From DAHUYF01 sp035509275 (GTDB lineage Bacteria > Pseudomonadota > Alphaproteobacteria > ATCC43930 > CGMCC-115725), in contig DATJLU010000037.1 of assembly GCA_035509275.1 (NCBI GenBank), forward strand, positions 5,386 through 69,385: 64,000 bases of DNA. The letters are read 5' to 3'. Made by a program: the position numbers and the translations under genes. The notes beneath the pieces are model-generated. The model saw only the letters and a program-made list of their open reading frames with translations. It did no database searches and was not told the origin of the DNA. Below, piece after piece: positions 43,972 through 52,540 of this stretch; within the stretch, counting starts at the first letter, position 1; each line of letters starts with the position of its first letter.

Positions 43972-44800
43972 GGGCGAAGCCGGCCGGGCGCAGGCGCAGC
44001 GCCAGCGCCGCGACCACCGCGATGGTCAGACCGCCGAGGATCGGGCTGATGAAGGTGCTCGCCAGGACCTGCAGGCCACCGAGGACGAGGCACGAGACGG
44101 CGAGCGTCAAGAGCGAGCCGCCGGACACCATGACCAGCATGAAGGCATTGGTGAGCCAGGCGATGCCCATGTTGGGATCGACGCTGGCGAGCGGCGTGAT
44201 CAGCGCGCCCGCAGCGGCGGCCAACCCGCTGCCGATGGCAAAGGTGATGAAGCGCACCCGCGTGCTGTCGATGCCGAGACTCTGCGCCAGCCCTTCGTTC
44301 AGGATGACGGCGCGTGTGTTGAGGCCGAGGCGCGTGCCGTTCAGCAACGCCGTGAACAGGACGCCGATGACGAGCGCAGCCGGGACCAGCGCCAATCGGT
44401 AGCGCGAATAGTCCCCGCCCAGCAGTGCCATCGTTCCGGCGAGCGGCGACGGCACGAATTGCACCTGGCGCCCGAAGGCGAGCGTCACGAGCTGGCCCAG
44501 CACAATGCTGAGTCCCCAGGTCGCGAGGATGGCGTCGAGCGGACGGCGATAAAGCCGCCGCACGATGAACCCTTCGGTCACGGCGCCCAGTGCCGCCCCG
44601 GCCGCGAAGCCGATGACCGGCGACAGCCACAGCGGCACGGCGAGCCAATAGGTGACCAACGCCGCATAGGCGCCGACGGTGATGAACGCGCCATGCGCGA
44701 AGTTGATGATCTTCATCACGCCGAACACGATCAGTAATCCGGACGAGACAATGAACAGCCCGGCGGCGGTGGTGAGGATATCGAGCAGCAGCGTGCCCAT
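43964..44800 (-). CDS. livH: Branched-chain amino acid/amide ABC permease, LivH type
   Basis: 278 residues with about eight membrane segments. VMKIINFAHGAFITVGAYAA is the LivH/UrtB N-terminal hallmark, and RAVILNEGLAQSLGIDSTRV the cytoplasmic EAA-like loop. Upstream, 185 bases separate it from the binding-protein gene and contain an inverted repeat, which may lower expression relative to the binding protein. Confidence 0.9.
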   Translation of the reverse strand: MGTLLLDILTTAAGLFIVSSGLLIVFGVMKIINFAHGAFITVGAYAALVTYWLAVPLWLSPVIGFAAGAALGAVTEGFIVRRLYRRPLDAILATWGLSIVLGQLVTLAFGRQVQFVPSPLAGTMALLGGDYSRYRLALVPAALVIGVLFTALLNGTRLGLNTRAVILNEGLAQSLGIDSTRVRFITFAIGSGLAAAAGALITPLASVDPNMGIAWLTNAFMLVMVSGGSLLTLAVSCLVLGGLQVLASTFISPILGGLTIAVVAALALRLRPAGFARA

Positions 44801-44872
44801 GGCAAAGACTGTCTAGAGTGGAACCCGCGTGGACTGAATCAGATCAACAAGGATCGTCATGACCGGGCGAAG

Positions 44873-44924
44873 CTCAGGATGAGGAAGCTTCTACGTGCCA
44901 TCACCAACTTATCCTCACCCTGAG
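44873..44924. repeat. REP-like inverted repeat between livK and livH
   Basis: CTCAGGATGAGG (44873-44884) and CCTCACCCTGAG (44913-44924) are an imperfect inverted repeat. The CCTCACCCTGAG arm looks like the dispersed CACCCTGAG-type repeat common in alphaproteobacterial genomes. A stem here could stabilise the livK message. Confidence 0.5.
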
Positions 44925-44985
44925 CCTGCGCGCGATCTTTATGCAGCGACGTTCCGGCCAATGCGCGAATGACCGGCCATGCTTG

Positions 44986-46185
44986 TCACGACTTGAGCCC
45001 GGGGCATTGGCTGCCGGGATCGACGTTCGGGAAGCTCTTGATCACCGTCACCGATCCGTCCGGCTGGACCTGGCCGAGATACATGGTGAGGGGCGCATGA
45101 TGCTCCTTCGACATGGTGATGGTGCCGCGCGGCCCGGAGACGGAGACTTTGCCGAGCGCCTTGAGTACCGCCGCGCCCTCGGTGCTGCCGGCCTTCTCCA
45201 CCGCCGCCTTGTAGGCATAGACGCCCTCGTATTCCGGCACCGAGAGATCATTGGGCGTCTTGAGGTTGTTGCCGAACTGCTTCGCCATGTCGGCGAGGAA
45301 CGTCTTGTTGGCCGCGCTGTCGATGCCGGTGACATAGGACGCCGAGAGGTAGATGCCGGCAGCGTCGGCGCCCATGCTCTTGGCCGTGCCCTCGTCGACG
45401 GCGAGATTGCCGTAGGGGATGTCGACGCCGGCGGCGCGCAGCTGCTTGGTCAGCGTCACGTTCGGCGCGCCGCCCGCCGTCGACGTGATCAGGGCATCGG
45501 GATGCGCGCTCTTCAGCTTGGAAATGATCGGCGTCCAGTCGCTGCCGTCCATCGGCAAGTATTCCTCGCCCACCACCTTGCCGCCGGTCTTGGTGATGTA
45601 GGCTTTGGCAAAGGCGAGCATGCCGCGGCCGAAGGCATAGTCGGAGCCGATGAGGAAATAAGTCTTCGCCTTCTTAGCCGCGTTGAAGTAGTCGACGATC
45701 GGCGGCACCTGCTGCTCAGGGACCCAAGCGTTGACGTAGAGATAGCGATTGCACGACCGCCCTTCGTAGAACGAGGTGTAGATGTAGGGCACCTTGCCAC
45801 GGCTGACGATGGGCAGTGCCGCATTGCGTGCGGCGCTCGTCTCCATCGAGATGATGACATTGACCTTCTTCTGGAAGATCAGCGAGTCGAATGCCTTCTG
45901 CGCGCCGACGGCGCCGGAGGCGTCATCGGCGACCTCGAGCCTGAGCGGATGACCGAGCACGCCGCCCTTGGCATTGATCTCGTCGACGGCGAGCTGTGCC
46001 GACTGCACGACCGAGGGCGCGACGACGCTGTTGGCGCCGGAGAGCCCCACCGGCACGCCGATGATCAGCGGATCGGCGGACAGCGACGGATGGGCAGCGA
46101 CGGCGAGCGTCAGGGCAATCGCCGGCACAGCTCCCCGGCGGCAAAGGGACGAGAGGCGCGAAGGCTTGACGTCGTGAATTGGCAT
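44986..46185 (-). CDS. livK: ABC substrate-binding protein, LivK/AmiC fold
   Basis: 399 residues from the ATG at 46185. Signal peptide: a basic N-terminus then VPAIALTLAVAAHPSLSA. Periplasmic type-1 fold: LIIGVPVGLSGANSVVAPSV, AVDEINAKGGVLGHPLRLEV, YFLIGSDYAFGRGMLAFAKA, SVPEYEGVYAYKAAVEKAG. It binds the ligand for the permease encoded downstream. The operon also contains an amidohydrolase and AmiC/AmiR, so the ligand may be a short amide, urea-like compound or nitrile rather than leucine. Confidence 0.9.
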   Translation of the reverse strand: MPIHDVKPSRLSSLCRRGAVPAIALTLAVAAHPSLSADPLIIGVPVGLSGANSVVAPSVVQSAQLAVDEINAKGGVLGHPLRLEVADDASGAVGAQKAFDSLIFQKKVNVIISMETSAARNAALPIVSRGKVPYIYTSFYEGRSCNRYLYVNAWVPEQQVPPIVDYFNAAKKAKTYFLIGSDYAFGRGMLAFAKAYITKTGGKVVGEEYLPMDGSDWTPIISKLKSAHPDALITSTAGGAPNVTLTKQLRAAGVDIPYGNLAVDEGTAKSMGADAAGIYLSASYVTGIDSAANKTFLADMAKQFGNNLKTPNDLSVPEYEGVYAYKAAVEKAGSTEGAAVLKALGKVSVSGPRGTITMSKEHHAPLTMYLGQVQPDGSVTVIKSFPNVDPGSQCPGLKS

Positions 46186-46231
46186 GGCGGAGAGGATCCT
46201 TTCTGCAGGGAGGGGAAGGCCGGGAGCAATC

Positions 46232-47122
46232 TCAGTACCAGCCGGGCGGGAGTCCGGAGCCGAGCATCTCGTCATAGACGTCGGTCCGGCGGTCGCGCAT
46301 GACCTGGTTGAAATCATTCCAGTTGCGCTTGCGCCGCGCATCGCCCAGCGCCACCGTGGCAGTGACGATCTCTTCGTTCTCGCGGCTCGCAGGGCCCGCG
46401 ACCGGCCAGCCGGTGTAGCTGACGATGAGGCTCTGCCCTTCGAAGGGCTGGCCGCGCTCGGTACCGACGCGGTCGGCGCAGGCAACATAGAGCGAGTTGG
46501 AATGGGCCGCCGCCATGGCGAGAATGTTGGCCATGGCCTGCGCGCCCGGCTGCTGCCCGGCGATTGGCACCCAGTTCGTCGGCACGCACACGATGTCGGC
46601 GCCCTGCAGCGCGCAGAGACGGAAGGTCTCAGGGAACCAGATGTCGTAGCAAATGCCGATACCGATGCGGCCGATGGCGGTCCCGAACACGGGGAAGCCG
46701 AGATCGCCCGGCTCGAAATAGAGATTCTCCTCGTTCCAGAGGTGAACCTTGCGGAAGGTGCCGATATAGCCATCCGGGCCGATCAGGACGGCGCTGTTAT
46801 AGAGCTTGGCAGCCGAGCGCTCGCAGATCCCGGCGACCAGATGCAGGCGATGGCGCGCGGCGCGCTCGGCCCAAGCGCTCACGCTGCGCCCCGACGGGAT
46901 CTCCTCGGCGAGCGCAAACGCCTCGCTGCGCGAGCGGAAGACATAGCCGGTATTGGCGAGCTCCGGCAGCACGACCAAGCCCGCACCCTGAGCGGCCGCC
47001 TGGTCGATGAGGTCGAGGCTATGCGCGATATTGCCCTCGACCGCGCCGAACGCCGGCTGCATTTGCAGGCAGGCGATGGTCACGACGCTGTCGTCCCGTT
47101 TCTTTTGCTCAGCCGCCATCAT
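46232..47122 (-). CDS. Nitrilase-superfamily carbon-nitrogen hydrolase
   Basis: 296 residues. The Glu-Lys-Cys triad is intact: LVVLPELANTGY, GTFRKVHLWNEENLYFEPGD and IGICYDIWFPETFRL. Length and motifs fit aliphatic amidases, N-carbamoylases or related amidohydrolases rather than true nitrilases. It lies directly after a leader with its own promoter and terminator and before the ABC transporter genes, so imported amides are probably hydrolysed to ammonia and acid in the cytoplasm. Substrate unknown. Confidence 0.87.
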   Translation of the reverse strand: MMAAEQKKRDDSVVTIACLQMQPAFGAVEGNIAHSLDLIDQAAAQGAGLVVLPELANTGYVFRSRSEAFALAEEIPSGRSVSAWAERAARHRLHLVAGICERSAAKLYNSAVLIGPDGYIGTFRKVHLWNEENLYFEPGDLGFPVFGTAIGRIGIGICYDIWFPETFRLCALQGADIVCVPTNWVPIAGQQPGAQAMANILAMAAAHSNSLYVACADRVGTERGQPFEGQSLIVSYTGWPVAGPASRENEEIVTATVALGDARRKRNWNDFNQVMRDRRTDVYDEMLGSGLPPGWY

Positions 47123-47144
47123 TCCCTAAGAGATCCTAGAGCTG

Positions 47145-47192
47145 AAAAGCAAAAGCCCTCGACTGCGCCAGAAGCTGGCCACAAGCGAGGGC
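47145..47192 (-). terminator. Leader intrinsic terminator (attenuator)
   Basis: On the minus strand GCCCTCG (47186-47192) pairs with CGAGGGC (47155-47161), enclosing a second small stem GCCAG-CTTC-TGGC, and is followed by TTTTGCTTTT. It lies 23 bases before the amidohydrolase ATG and after the operon promoter, the position of a terminator controlled by an ANTAR antiterminator such as AmiR. Confidence 0.75.
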
Positions 47193-47210
47193 TGCATAGC
47201 CGGATTTTTG

Positions 47211-47246
47211 CGGCGGCCACCGGCCGCCTGCGCTCACACCGGAGCG
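47211..47246 (-). promoter_or_regulatory. Tandem leader hairpins (possible ANTAR target)
   Basis: Two hairpins follow each other at the 5' end of the predicted transcript: CGCTC-CGGTGT-GAGCG (47231-47246, a hexaloop) and GGCGGCC-GGT-GGCCGCC (47212-47228). Tandem stems before a terminator are the layout ANTAR proteins bind. The loops do not show the usual A1/G4 consensus clearly, so binding is inferred. Confidence 0.45.
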
Positions 47247-47253
47247 ACGGCAG

Positions 47254-47283
47254 ATATTGTGAATTGGCCTAATTAAAAGTCAA
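47254..47283 (-). promoter_or_regulatory. Sigma-70-type promoter for the amidohydrolase operon
   Basis: On the minus strand TTGACT, 18 bases, CAATAT. This would start a leader RNA of about 125 bases at about 47247, containing two hairpins and the terminator. Confidence 0.6.
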
Positions 47284-47332
47284 CGCGATTCTTTGAGCGA
47301 AAAATAGGCAGATGTGAGAGTCGCTCACGGGC

Positions 47333-47950
47333 TCACCCGGCGCCATCGATCAGCCCCATGCCGTCGAGCAATTCCTGCGCGCCGATGATCGTCGTGGCGA
47401 TCTGCGCCATCGACAGGCGCTTCTGCGTCGCCTGGCGGCGGATGAGCTCGTAGGCATCCGTCTCGGCCATCTGCTTTAGCGCCGCCAGGATCTTGACCGC
47501 CTTGTCGACATCGCGCCGCGCCTTCAGCGTCTCTTCCAGCTTGGCGATCTTGGCATCGAGGCGGCGCGTGTAGCCGTGCAGCGAGCGGGCGAGCACCATG
47601 GTCGAGAGGATGCCGAAGGACCGGATCGGCTTGGTGACAACGCCATGGGCATTGCTGTCGAGCAGCCGCTTCAGCACGGTCGGGTTCTCATACTCGACGA
47701 TGGCGACGAAGGTCGGACCGCCATTGGCGGCGCAAGATCCGGCGATCTGGGGCTCGGAGGCCTCGACGAGCTGAAACACCGTATCGACGTCGCCCGGCCA
47801 TTCGGCGGGTGGCGGCCACATGCCGCGCACATTGCAGCCGATGCGTTTCAGCTGGTCGATCAGTGCGTCGCCTTCGGCGTCGCGCGGATGCACGACCAGC
47901 ACGCGCGCGCCGCGCAGTTCCTCGATCAGGCGGCGGACCGCAGGCTTCAT
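47333..47950 (-). CDS. amiR: AmiR-like ANTAR transcription antiterminator
   Basis: 205 residues. N-terminal receiver-like domain without the phosphoacceptor set (ARVLVVHPRDAEGDALIDQL). A coiled-coil (LDAKIAKLEETLKARRDVDK) follows, and a C-terminal ANTAR domain at about 140-200 (AVKILAALKQMAETDAYELI, RRQATQKRLSMAQIA). This is the layout of AmiR, which binds leader RNA to prevent termination and is held inactive by AmiC. Its ATG overlaps the amiC stop. The leader lies just downstream. Confidence 0.88.
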   Translation of the reverse strand: MKPAVRRLIEELRGARVLVVHPRDAEGDALIDQLKRIGCNVRGMWPPPAEWPGDVDTVFQLVEASEPQIAGSCAANGGPTFVAIVEYENPTVLKRLLDSNAHGVVTKPIRSFGILSTMVLARSLHGYTRRLDAKIAKLEETLKARRDVDKAVKILAALKQMAETDAYELIRRQATQKRLSMAQIATTIIGAQELLDGMGLIDGAG

Positions 47951-49125
47951 GGCGCCGCGATCTCCGCCTCGTCCGCCGCGCTGATCCAGCGCGCGCCAAG
48001 CGGCGAGAAGGCCAGATAGGGATCGGGCTTCACGGTGGCCTTGGCCTGCCAGACGATATCGAAGCCGCCGCCGGCGCGCACGCGCCCGATGCGCGGCGTG
48101 AGCCAGGTGTGGTTGTTGTCGGGATCGATGCGGACCATGCCTTCCGGCGCCTCGAAGGAGAGGCCCAGCGCTGCCTCGACCAGCCGTTGCGTGTCGAGCG
48201 TGGCCGCCCGGGCCAGCGCCAGGGCGAAGAGATGGACCTGGGCATAGGCCACGGCGCTCCACATGCTGAGCGGGCGCTCCGGGCCGTAGGTACGGCGGAA
48301 GGCGTCGGCGAAGCGGCGATTGGCCTCGCCGTCGAGCGAGCCGAAATAGCTGGCAGCGGTGATATGGCCGGCGCAGAGCTCAGCCCCGATCTCGGCGACC
48401 TCGCCCTCGGCCATCGTCAGGCTGGCGATCGGCTGATGCGCCGGATCGAAGCCGCTCTCGCGGTAAAGCCGATAGAAACGCTGCGCCGAACGGCCCACCA
48501 CGGTCGAGAAGACGACATCGGGCGCGGCGTCGCGAATGCGCCCGAGCACCTCGCGCAATTGCGTGTCGCTGGCATCGAGCGGCAGGTAGAGCTCGCCCAC
48601 GACCTGACCGCAGTAGCATTCGACGAGGTCGCGCATGATCCGGTTCGATTCACGCGGATAGACGTAGTCGGACCCGACCAGGAACAGGCGGCGCCCGACA
48701 TTGCGGATCAGGAATTCGGCCAGCGGGAAACTGTTCTGGTTCGGCGTGGCGCCGGTGTAGATGATGTTCGGCGAATACTCGAACCCCTCATAGAGCGAGG
48801 GATACCAGAGCAGCCCATTGCGGCGCTCGATCGCGGGCAGGACCGCTTTGCGCTGGGCCGAGGAGCTGCAACCGAAGATCACCGAGACGCCGTCCTCGGT
48901 CAGCATCTGCTCGGCCATCCGGCGATAGGTCTCGGCATCGGATCTCGGATCATAGGCCAGCACCTCGAGCGGGCGGCCCAGCACGCCACCTTCCTGGTTG
49001 ATCTCCTGGATGGCGAGCGCGGTGCCGAGAAAATGCTCGGTCTCCGTGACATGGGTGAGGCCGCTGCGCGAAAAGAGGACGCCGATCCGCCACGGCTCGA
49101 CGGCCGGCGCTATGGGAAGCACCAT
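47947..49125 (-). CDS. amiC: AmiC-like cytoplasmic ligand sensor
   Basis: 392 residues without a signal peptide, so unlike LivK it stays in the cytoplasm. Same periplasmic-binding fold: WRIGVLFSRSGLTHVTETEH, IQEINQEGGVLGRPLEVLAY, LFLVGSDYVYPRESNRIMRD. In the Pseudomonas system AmiC binds amides and releases AmiR. The ATGA overlap with amiR supports a complex of the two. Ligand probably the same amide-type compound the transporter imports. Confidence 0.87.
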   Translation of the reverse strand: MVLPIAPAVEPWRIGVLFSRSGLTHVTETEHFLGTALAIQEINQEGGVLGRPLEVLAYDPRSDAETYRRMAEQMLTEDGVSVIFGCSSSAQRKAVLPAIERRNGLLWYPSLYEGFEYSPNIIYTGATPNQNSFPLAEFLIRNVGRRLFLVGSDYVYPRESNRIMRDLVECYCGQVVGELYLPLDASDTQLREVLGRIRDAAPDVVFSTVVGRSAQRFYRLYRESGFDPAHQPIASLTMAEGEVAEIGAELCAGHITAASYFGSLDGEANRRFADAFRRTYGPERPLSMWSAVAYAQVHLFALALARAATLDTQRLVEAALGLSFEAPEGMVRIDPDNNHTWLTPRIGRVRAGGGFDIVWQAKATVKPDPYLAFSPLGARWISAADEAEIAAP

Positions 49126-49244
49126 GGATCGCTCTGTATGGGATCAAGCCTAAATCGCACCATAACAATCGGCGTCAGGAATGAATAGGGCTGGCTTTGG
49201 GCGGCCGAGCAACGGCATCCGGAATCGCTACGGATTGGACAGAA

Positions 49245-49261
49245 TGGCACTCGCATTGCAT
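49245..49261 (+). promoter_or_regulatory. Sigma-54 (RpoN) promoter
   Basis: TGGCACTCGCATTGCAT: -24 GG and -12 GC separated by exactly 10 bases, agreeing with the TGGCAC-N5-TTGC consensus. Transcription would start about 49271, 17 bases before the oxygenase ATG with its GGGAGGACC ribosome-binding site. It implies nitrogen-linked control by an enhancer-binding protein such as NtrC. Confidence 0.75.
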
Positions 49262-49287
49262 GCTTTCGCAATGTTGGGAGGACCAGC

Positions 49288-50265
49288 ATGACCGCCATAC
49301 CGATCATTCGCTTGGCACAGAGTCTGGAGGGCCCGGCAGAGTTCGACGCTTGCGCGCGCGCCATCGCCGCGGCCTGCGAGCGTTCGGGATTTTTTGGCAT
49401 CGAAGATCACGGCGTTCCGCGGGTGGTGATCGAGCGGACCCTGGCCGCAGCGAGAGGTTTCTTCGCGCAGCCGATCGAGCGCAAGCACCTGGTACGGCGC
49501 GAGCGGCCGGAGCTCAATCGCGCCTATATCGGCTTCGGCGCCGAGACGCTGGCCCGACTGGCGGGGCGCGAAACGCCGCCCGACGCGAAAGAAGTCTATA
49601 CCGTGGGGCCAGAAGGCTACCCGGAAGACGAATATCACACCTGCGCGGCCGCACGCCCGCACTGGGGACCCAACCGCTGGCCGGCCGAACCAGCGGGCTT
49701 TCGCGCTGATGTGCTGGCCTATTGGGAGCAGATGCAAGGTTTGAAACTGCGGCTCACGCGCCTTTTTGCGCATGTGCTGGGTGTCGACGAGAACTACTTC
49801 CCCAGGCGCATGGCACGCAGCCCGGACCAATTGCGGTTGATACACTATCCTGCGCTCACCCAGGCTTGCGCGCCCGGCCAATTGCGCGCGGGCGAGCATA
49901 CCGACCTCGGCTTCCTGACGGCGGTGTACAGCGACAACAACGCGCTGGGCGGGCTGGAAGTGCGCGACCGGAACGGCGATTGGGTCGCCGCTCCGAACTT
50001 CGACGGCTTCATGGTCAATATCGGCGATACGCTGATGCGCTGGTGCAATAACCGCTGGAAGTCGACGCCGCATCGCGTGGTCAATCCGCCGATCACCCTC
50101 GCGGGCAGTGACCGGATCTCGTTGGCGTTCTTTGCGATCCCTGACTACGACACGACGATCGCGTGCCTGCCCTCGTGCATCGACAGCGCGCACCCGCCGC
50201 TCTATCCGCCGGTGACGATGGGCGAATACCGGGCGCAGCGCTTCGCAAACACCGCCAACGCGTAA
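49288..50265 (+). CDS. 2-oxoglutarate/Fe(II) oxygenase, isopenicillin-N-synthase family
   Basis: 325 residues. N-terminal DIOX_N-like domain (AIAAACERSGFFGIEDHGVP) and the Fe(II)-binding His-x-Asp...His: GEHTDLGFLT at about 207-216 and STPHRVVNPP at about 260-269, with the 2OG-binding Arg in DRISLAFF. It is expressed from a sigma-54 promoter and divergent from amiC. Similar enzymes degrade or modify small nitrogen compounds; substrate unknown. Confidence 0.88.
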   Translation: MTAIPIIRLAQSLEGPAEFDACARAIAAACERSGFFGIEDHGVPRVVIERTLAAARGFFAQPIERKHLVRRERPELNRAYIGFGAETLARLAGRETPPDAKEVYTVGPEGYPEDEYHTCAAARPHWGPNRWPAEPAGFRADVLAYWEQMQGLKLRLTRLFAHVLGVDENYFPRRMARSPDQLRLIHYPALTQACAPGQLRAGEHTDLGFLTAVYSDNNALGGLEVRDRNGDWVAAPNFDGFMVNIGDTLMRWCNNRWKSTPHRVVNPPITLAGSDRISLAFFAIPDYDTTIACLPSCIDSAHPPLYPPVTMGEYRAQRFANTANA

Positions 50266-50308
50266 CAGGGCAGCTGGGGCGCGATACGCCATCGCAATTG
50301 AACAAGAT

Positions 50309-50382
50309 TGGAGCGGGTGAAGGGAATCGAACCCTCGTCGTAAGCTTGGGAAGCTTCTGCTCTACCATTGAGCTACACCCGC
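50309..50382 (-). tRNA. tRNA-Gly (anticodon CCC)
   Basis: Read on the minus strand, acceptor GCGGGTG pairs with CACCCGC. The D-arm is GCTC-AATGGTA-GAGC, the anticodon loop TTCCCAA and the T-arm GAGGG-TTCGATT-CCCTT. The CCA end is encoded (50309-50311). The outer pair of the anticodon stem is a G-A mismatch; otherwise it is intact. Confidence 0.93.
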
Positions 50383-50419
50383 ATCCCGGCATGACTTTAG
50401 GCGAAGCGGGGGGCGGTCT

Positions 50420-51289
50420 TCAAGCGCCGGCGCGGTCGACGGCGTCAAGCCGCCCGAGGAGGGTGCGGTCGAAGGCCTCGGCCGCCTCATACATCACCCA
50501 ATGGCCGGCGCCGGGAACGATCTCGAAGAAGGCGTCGGGCTGCGCCCGGCGCAGCAGGTCGCGGCGATCCTCGACCCAGGGATAGGCGGTGACGTCACGC
50601 TCGCCCCAGATGCCGCCGATTGGCGCGACGATGCGCGGCAGCACCGGGCCGAGCAGGTTCTGCGGCGCGAAGACGCGGCTCTTGATGCGCGCCCGCGCCA
50701 CATTCTCGACCTGGAGCCGGACGGCGAGGTCGTCGATGCGGCTCGTATCGGCGAACATCAGGATGCCGAGATTGACGCGCTGCAGCGCCGCCACATCGGC
50801 CGCGCTCATGCCGCGCCGCGGCGGCCGCATCGGCGTCATCGGCACGCGGCGCAGCCCCATGCTGGCGGAGCCCACGAAGGTCATCGAGCGGAGCTGCGCG
50901 CCGCGCGCCGCCGCGACGAGGCCGCCGAGCATGGAGCCGAAGGAGAAGCCGACGAGATGAAAGCGCTCGCCGCCCGGCAGCACCGTGTCGATGCCGCGGC
51001 CGATGATCTCGGCAAGACCATCGGGGGTCACGGGCGGCGGCGGCGAAGCGGAATCGCCCAAGCCCGGCAGATCGGCAGCGATGACGCGATACCGTCCGGC
51101 GAGCGCATCGATGTTGCGCAGCCAATGCGTCCAGGAGCCGTAACCGCCGTGCAGCAGCACCAGCGGCGCACCCTCGCCCCAGCAGTGCCAGACCATGCTG
51201 CCTTCGCCGCACGGCGACCGCAGCACCAGCGCTGCTTTCTCCAGGCGCTCGAGCAGCGCCGGGGATGGGCTCATCTCTCGCGACGACAT
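50420..51289 (-). CDS. Alpha/beta hydrolase
   Basis: 289 residues. Classic fold: oxyanion region LVLLHGGYGSWTHWLRNIDA, RVIAADLPGLGDS, nucleophile LVGFSFGSMLGG, acid in PIGGIWGERDVTAYPW and His in VPGAGHWVMYE. Substrate unknown; single-gene unit between the tRNA and apaG. Confidence 0.87.
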   Translation of the reverse strand: MSSREMSPSPALLERLEKAALVLRSPCGEGSMVWHCWGEGAPLVLLHGGYGSWTHWLRNIDALAGRYRVIAADLPGLGDSASPPPPVTPDGLAEIIGRGIDTVLPGGERFHLVGFSFGSMLGGLVAAARGAQLRSMTFVGSASMGLRRVPMTPMRPPRRGMSAADVAALQRVNLGILMFADTSRIDDLAVRLQVENVARARIKSRVFAPQNLLGPVLPRIVAPIGGIWGERDVTAYPWVEDRRDLLRRAQPDAFFEIVPGAGHWVMYEAAEAFDRTLLGRLDAVDRAGA

Positions 51290-51450
51290 GGGCTTCGCCG
51301 GCTCCTCGCGCTGATTTCAGGCGGCAGCAGACTTACCGGGGAGCGCGGCGAAAGCCAAGCCCGGCCCCGCCGTACCGGCACGGCGCCGCGGCTTGACGCG
51401 CCTCAAGGGCGGTACAAAATGGAGACTCCGGGGTTGTGCGGGGTCCGATC

Positions 51451-51843
51451 ATGTATGCTGAAACGACCCGATCGATCAAGGTTACGGTTAAGCCCTTTTA
51501 CCTCGAGGACCAGTCTTCCCCCGGCGAGAACCACTATGTATGGGCCTATCACGTGCGCATCGAGAATCAAGGTCAGGAAACCGTGCAGCTGCGCCGGCGC
51601 CATTGGCGCATCACCGATGGGCTGGGCCGCGTGCAGGAAGTGCGCGGCCCCGGGGTCGTCGGCGAGCAGCCCGTGCTGCAGCCCGGCGAGAGCTACGAAT
51701 ACACCAGCGGCACGCCGCTCAGCACGCCGTCCGGCATCATGGTCGGCAGCTACGAGATGGAAACCGATCGCGGCGAGAGCTTCGCCGTGGCGATCCCCGC
51801 CTTCTCGCTCGACAGCCCGCATCAATCGATCCGGCTGAACTGA
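51451..51843 (+). CDS. apaG: ApaG/CorD domain protein
   Basis: 130 residues from the ATG at 51451. Immunoglobulin-like ApaG fold: TRSIKVTVKPFYLEDQSSPG, WAYHVRIENQGQETVQLRRR, HWRITDGLGRVQEVRGPGVV, GQ-type end EIPAFSL-like (AVAIPAFSLDSPH). Full length. The family is linked to divalent-metal handling, but its role is unsettled. Confidence 0.95.
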   Translation: MYAETTRSIKVTVKPFYLEDQSSPGENHYVWAYHVRIENQGQETVQLRRRHWRITDGLGRVQEVRGPGVVGEQPVLQPGESYEYTSGTPLSTPSGIMVGSYEMETDRGESFAVAIPAFSLDSPHQSIRLN

Positions 51844-51878
51844 CCGCCGGCCTCGCAGATCCTCTGGAGCATCCCGAC

Positions 51879-52538
51879 ATGGCGTCGAAACCCGAATTGC
51901 GGCCCGTTTCCCCGAAATCCGCCGCCGCGCGCAACGGCGCGGCGCGGCGCCCGTCGCGCGCGGAAGCGGAAGCGGCGGTGAAAACGCTGATCGAATGGGC
52001 GGGCGACGATCCCGCGCGCGAAGGCCTCAAAGGCACGCCGGCGCGGTTGACGCGCGCCTTCGAAGAGTATTTTTCCGGCTACGACACCGACCCGGTCGAG
52101 CTGCTGCAGCGCACCTTCGAAGAGACCGACGGCTATGACGAGATGGTGGTGCTGCGCGATATCCGCTTCGAGAGCCATTGCGAGCATCACCTCGCGCCGA
52201 TCATCGGCAAGGCGCATGTCGCCTATCTGCCGCAGAAGCGCGTCGTCGGCATCTCCAAGCTCGCGCGGCTCGTCGAGGTCTATGCCAAGCGCCTCCAGAT
52301 CCAGGAGAAGATGACGGCACAGATCGCCAACACGCTCGACGAGGTGCTGCAGCCCAAAGGCGTCGCCGTCGTCATCGAAGCGGCGCATCAATGCATGACG
52401 ACGCGCGGCGTGCACAAGCCCGGCGTCGCCATGGTGACCTCGCGCATGCTCGGCGCGTTCCGCACCGACGCCTCCACCCGCCGCGAATTCCTCGCCATCA
52501 TCGGCCAGCCGGCGGGCGGGCCGTTGGTCAACGTCTAG
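51879..52538 (+). CDS. folE: GTP cyclohydrolase I
   Basis: 219 residues. Converts GTP to dihydroneopterin triphosphate, the first step in folate synthesis. Motifs: GLKGTPARLTRAFEEYFSGY, zinc/active site SHCEHHLAPIIGKAHVAYLP, then GISKLARLVEVYAKRLQIQE and QCMTTRGVHKPG with the second zinc Cys. Start chosen at 51879 after TCTGGAGC. Confidence 0.97.
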   Translation: MASKPELRPVSPKSAAARNGAARRPSRAEAEAAVKTLIEWAGDDPAREGLKGTPARLTRAFEEYFSGYDTDPVELLQRTFEETDGYDEMVVLRDIRFESHCEHHLAPIIGKAHVAYLPQKRVVGISKLARLVEVYAKRLQIQEKMTAQIANTLDEVLQPKGVAVVIEAAHQCMTTRGVHKPGVAMVTSRMLGAFRTDASTRREFLAIIGQPAGGPLVNV

Positions 52539-52540
52539 TT

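Noticed and set aside
42511..44049. 512-residue plus-strand ORF antisense to the livMG gene
   Set aside because: The sequence is Arg/Asp/Gly-rich and low in hydrophobic order, as expected when a GC-rich gene is read backward; the opposite strand has clear domains.
44885..44905. Possible sigma-54 promoter (minus strand) between livK and livH
   Set aside because: TGGCACG is present, but the GC expected 10 bases after GG is shifted by one, so the -12 element does not fit.
47809..49188. 459-residue plus-strand ORF
   Set aside because: Antisense shadow of amiC and amiR; no domain seen.
50093..50392. Minus-strand ORF of 99 residues across the tRNA
   Set aside because: It is the familiar spurious reading through a tRNA-Gly gene (starting with a CGCSSMVEQ-type peptide) and continues antisense to the oxygenase.
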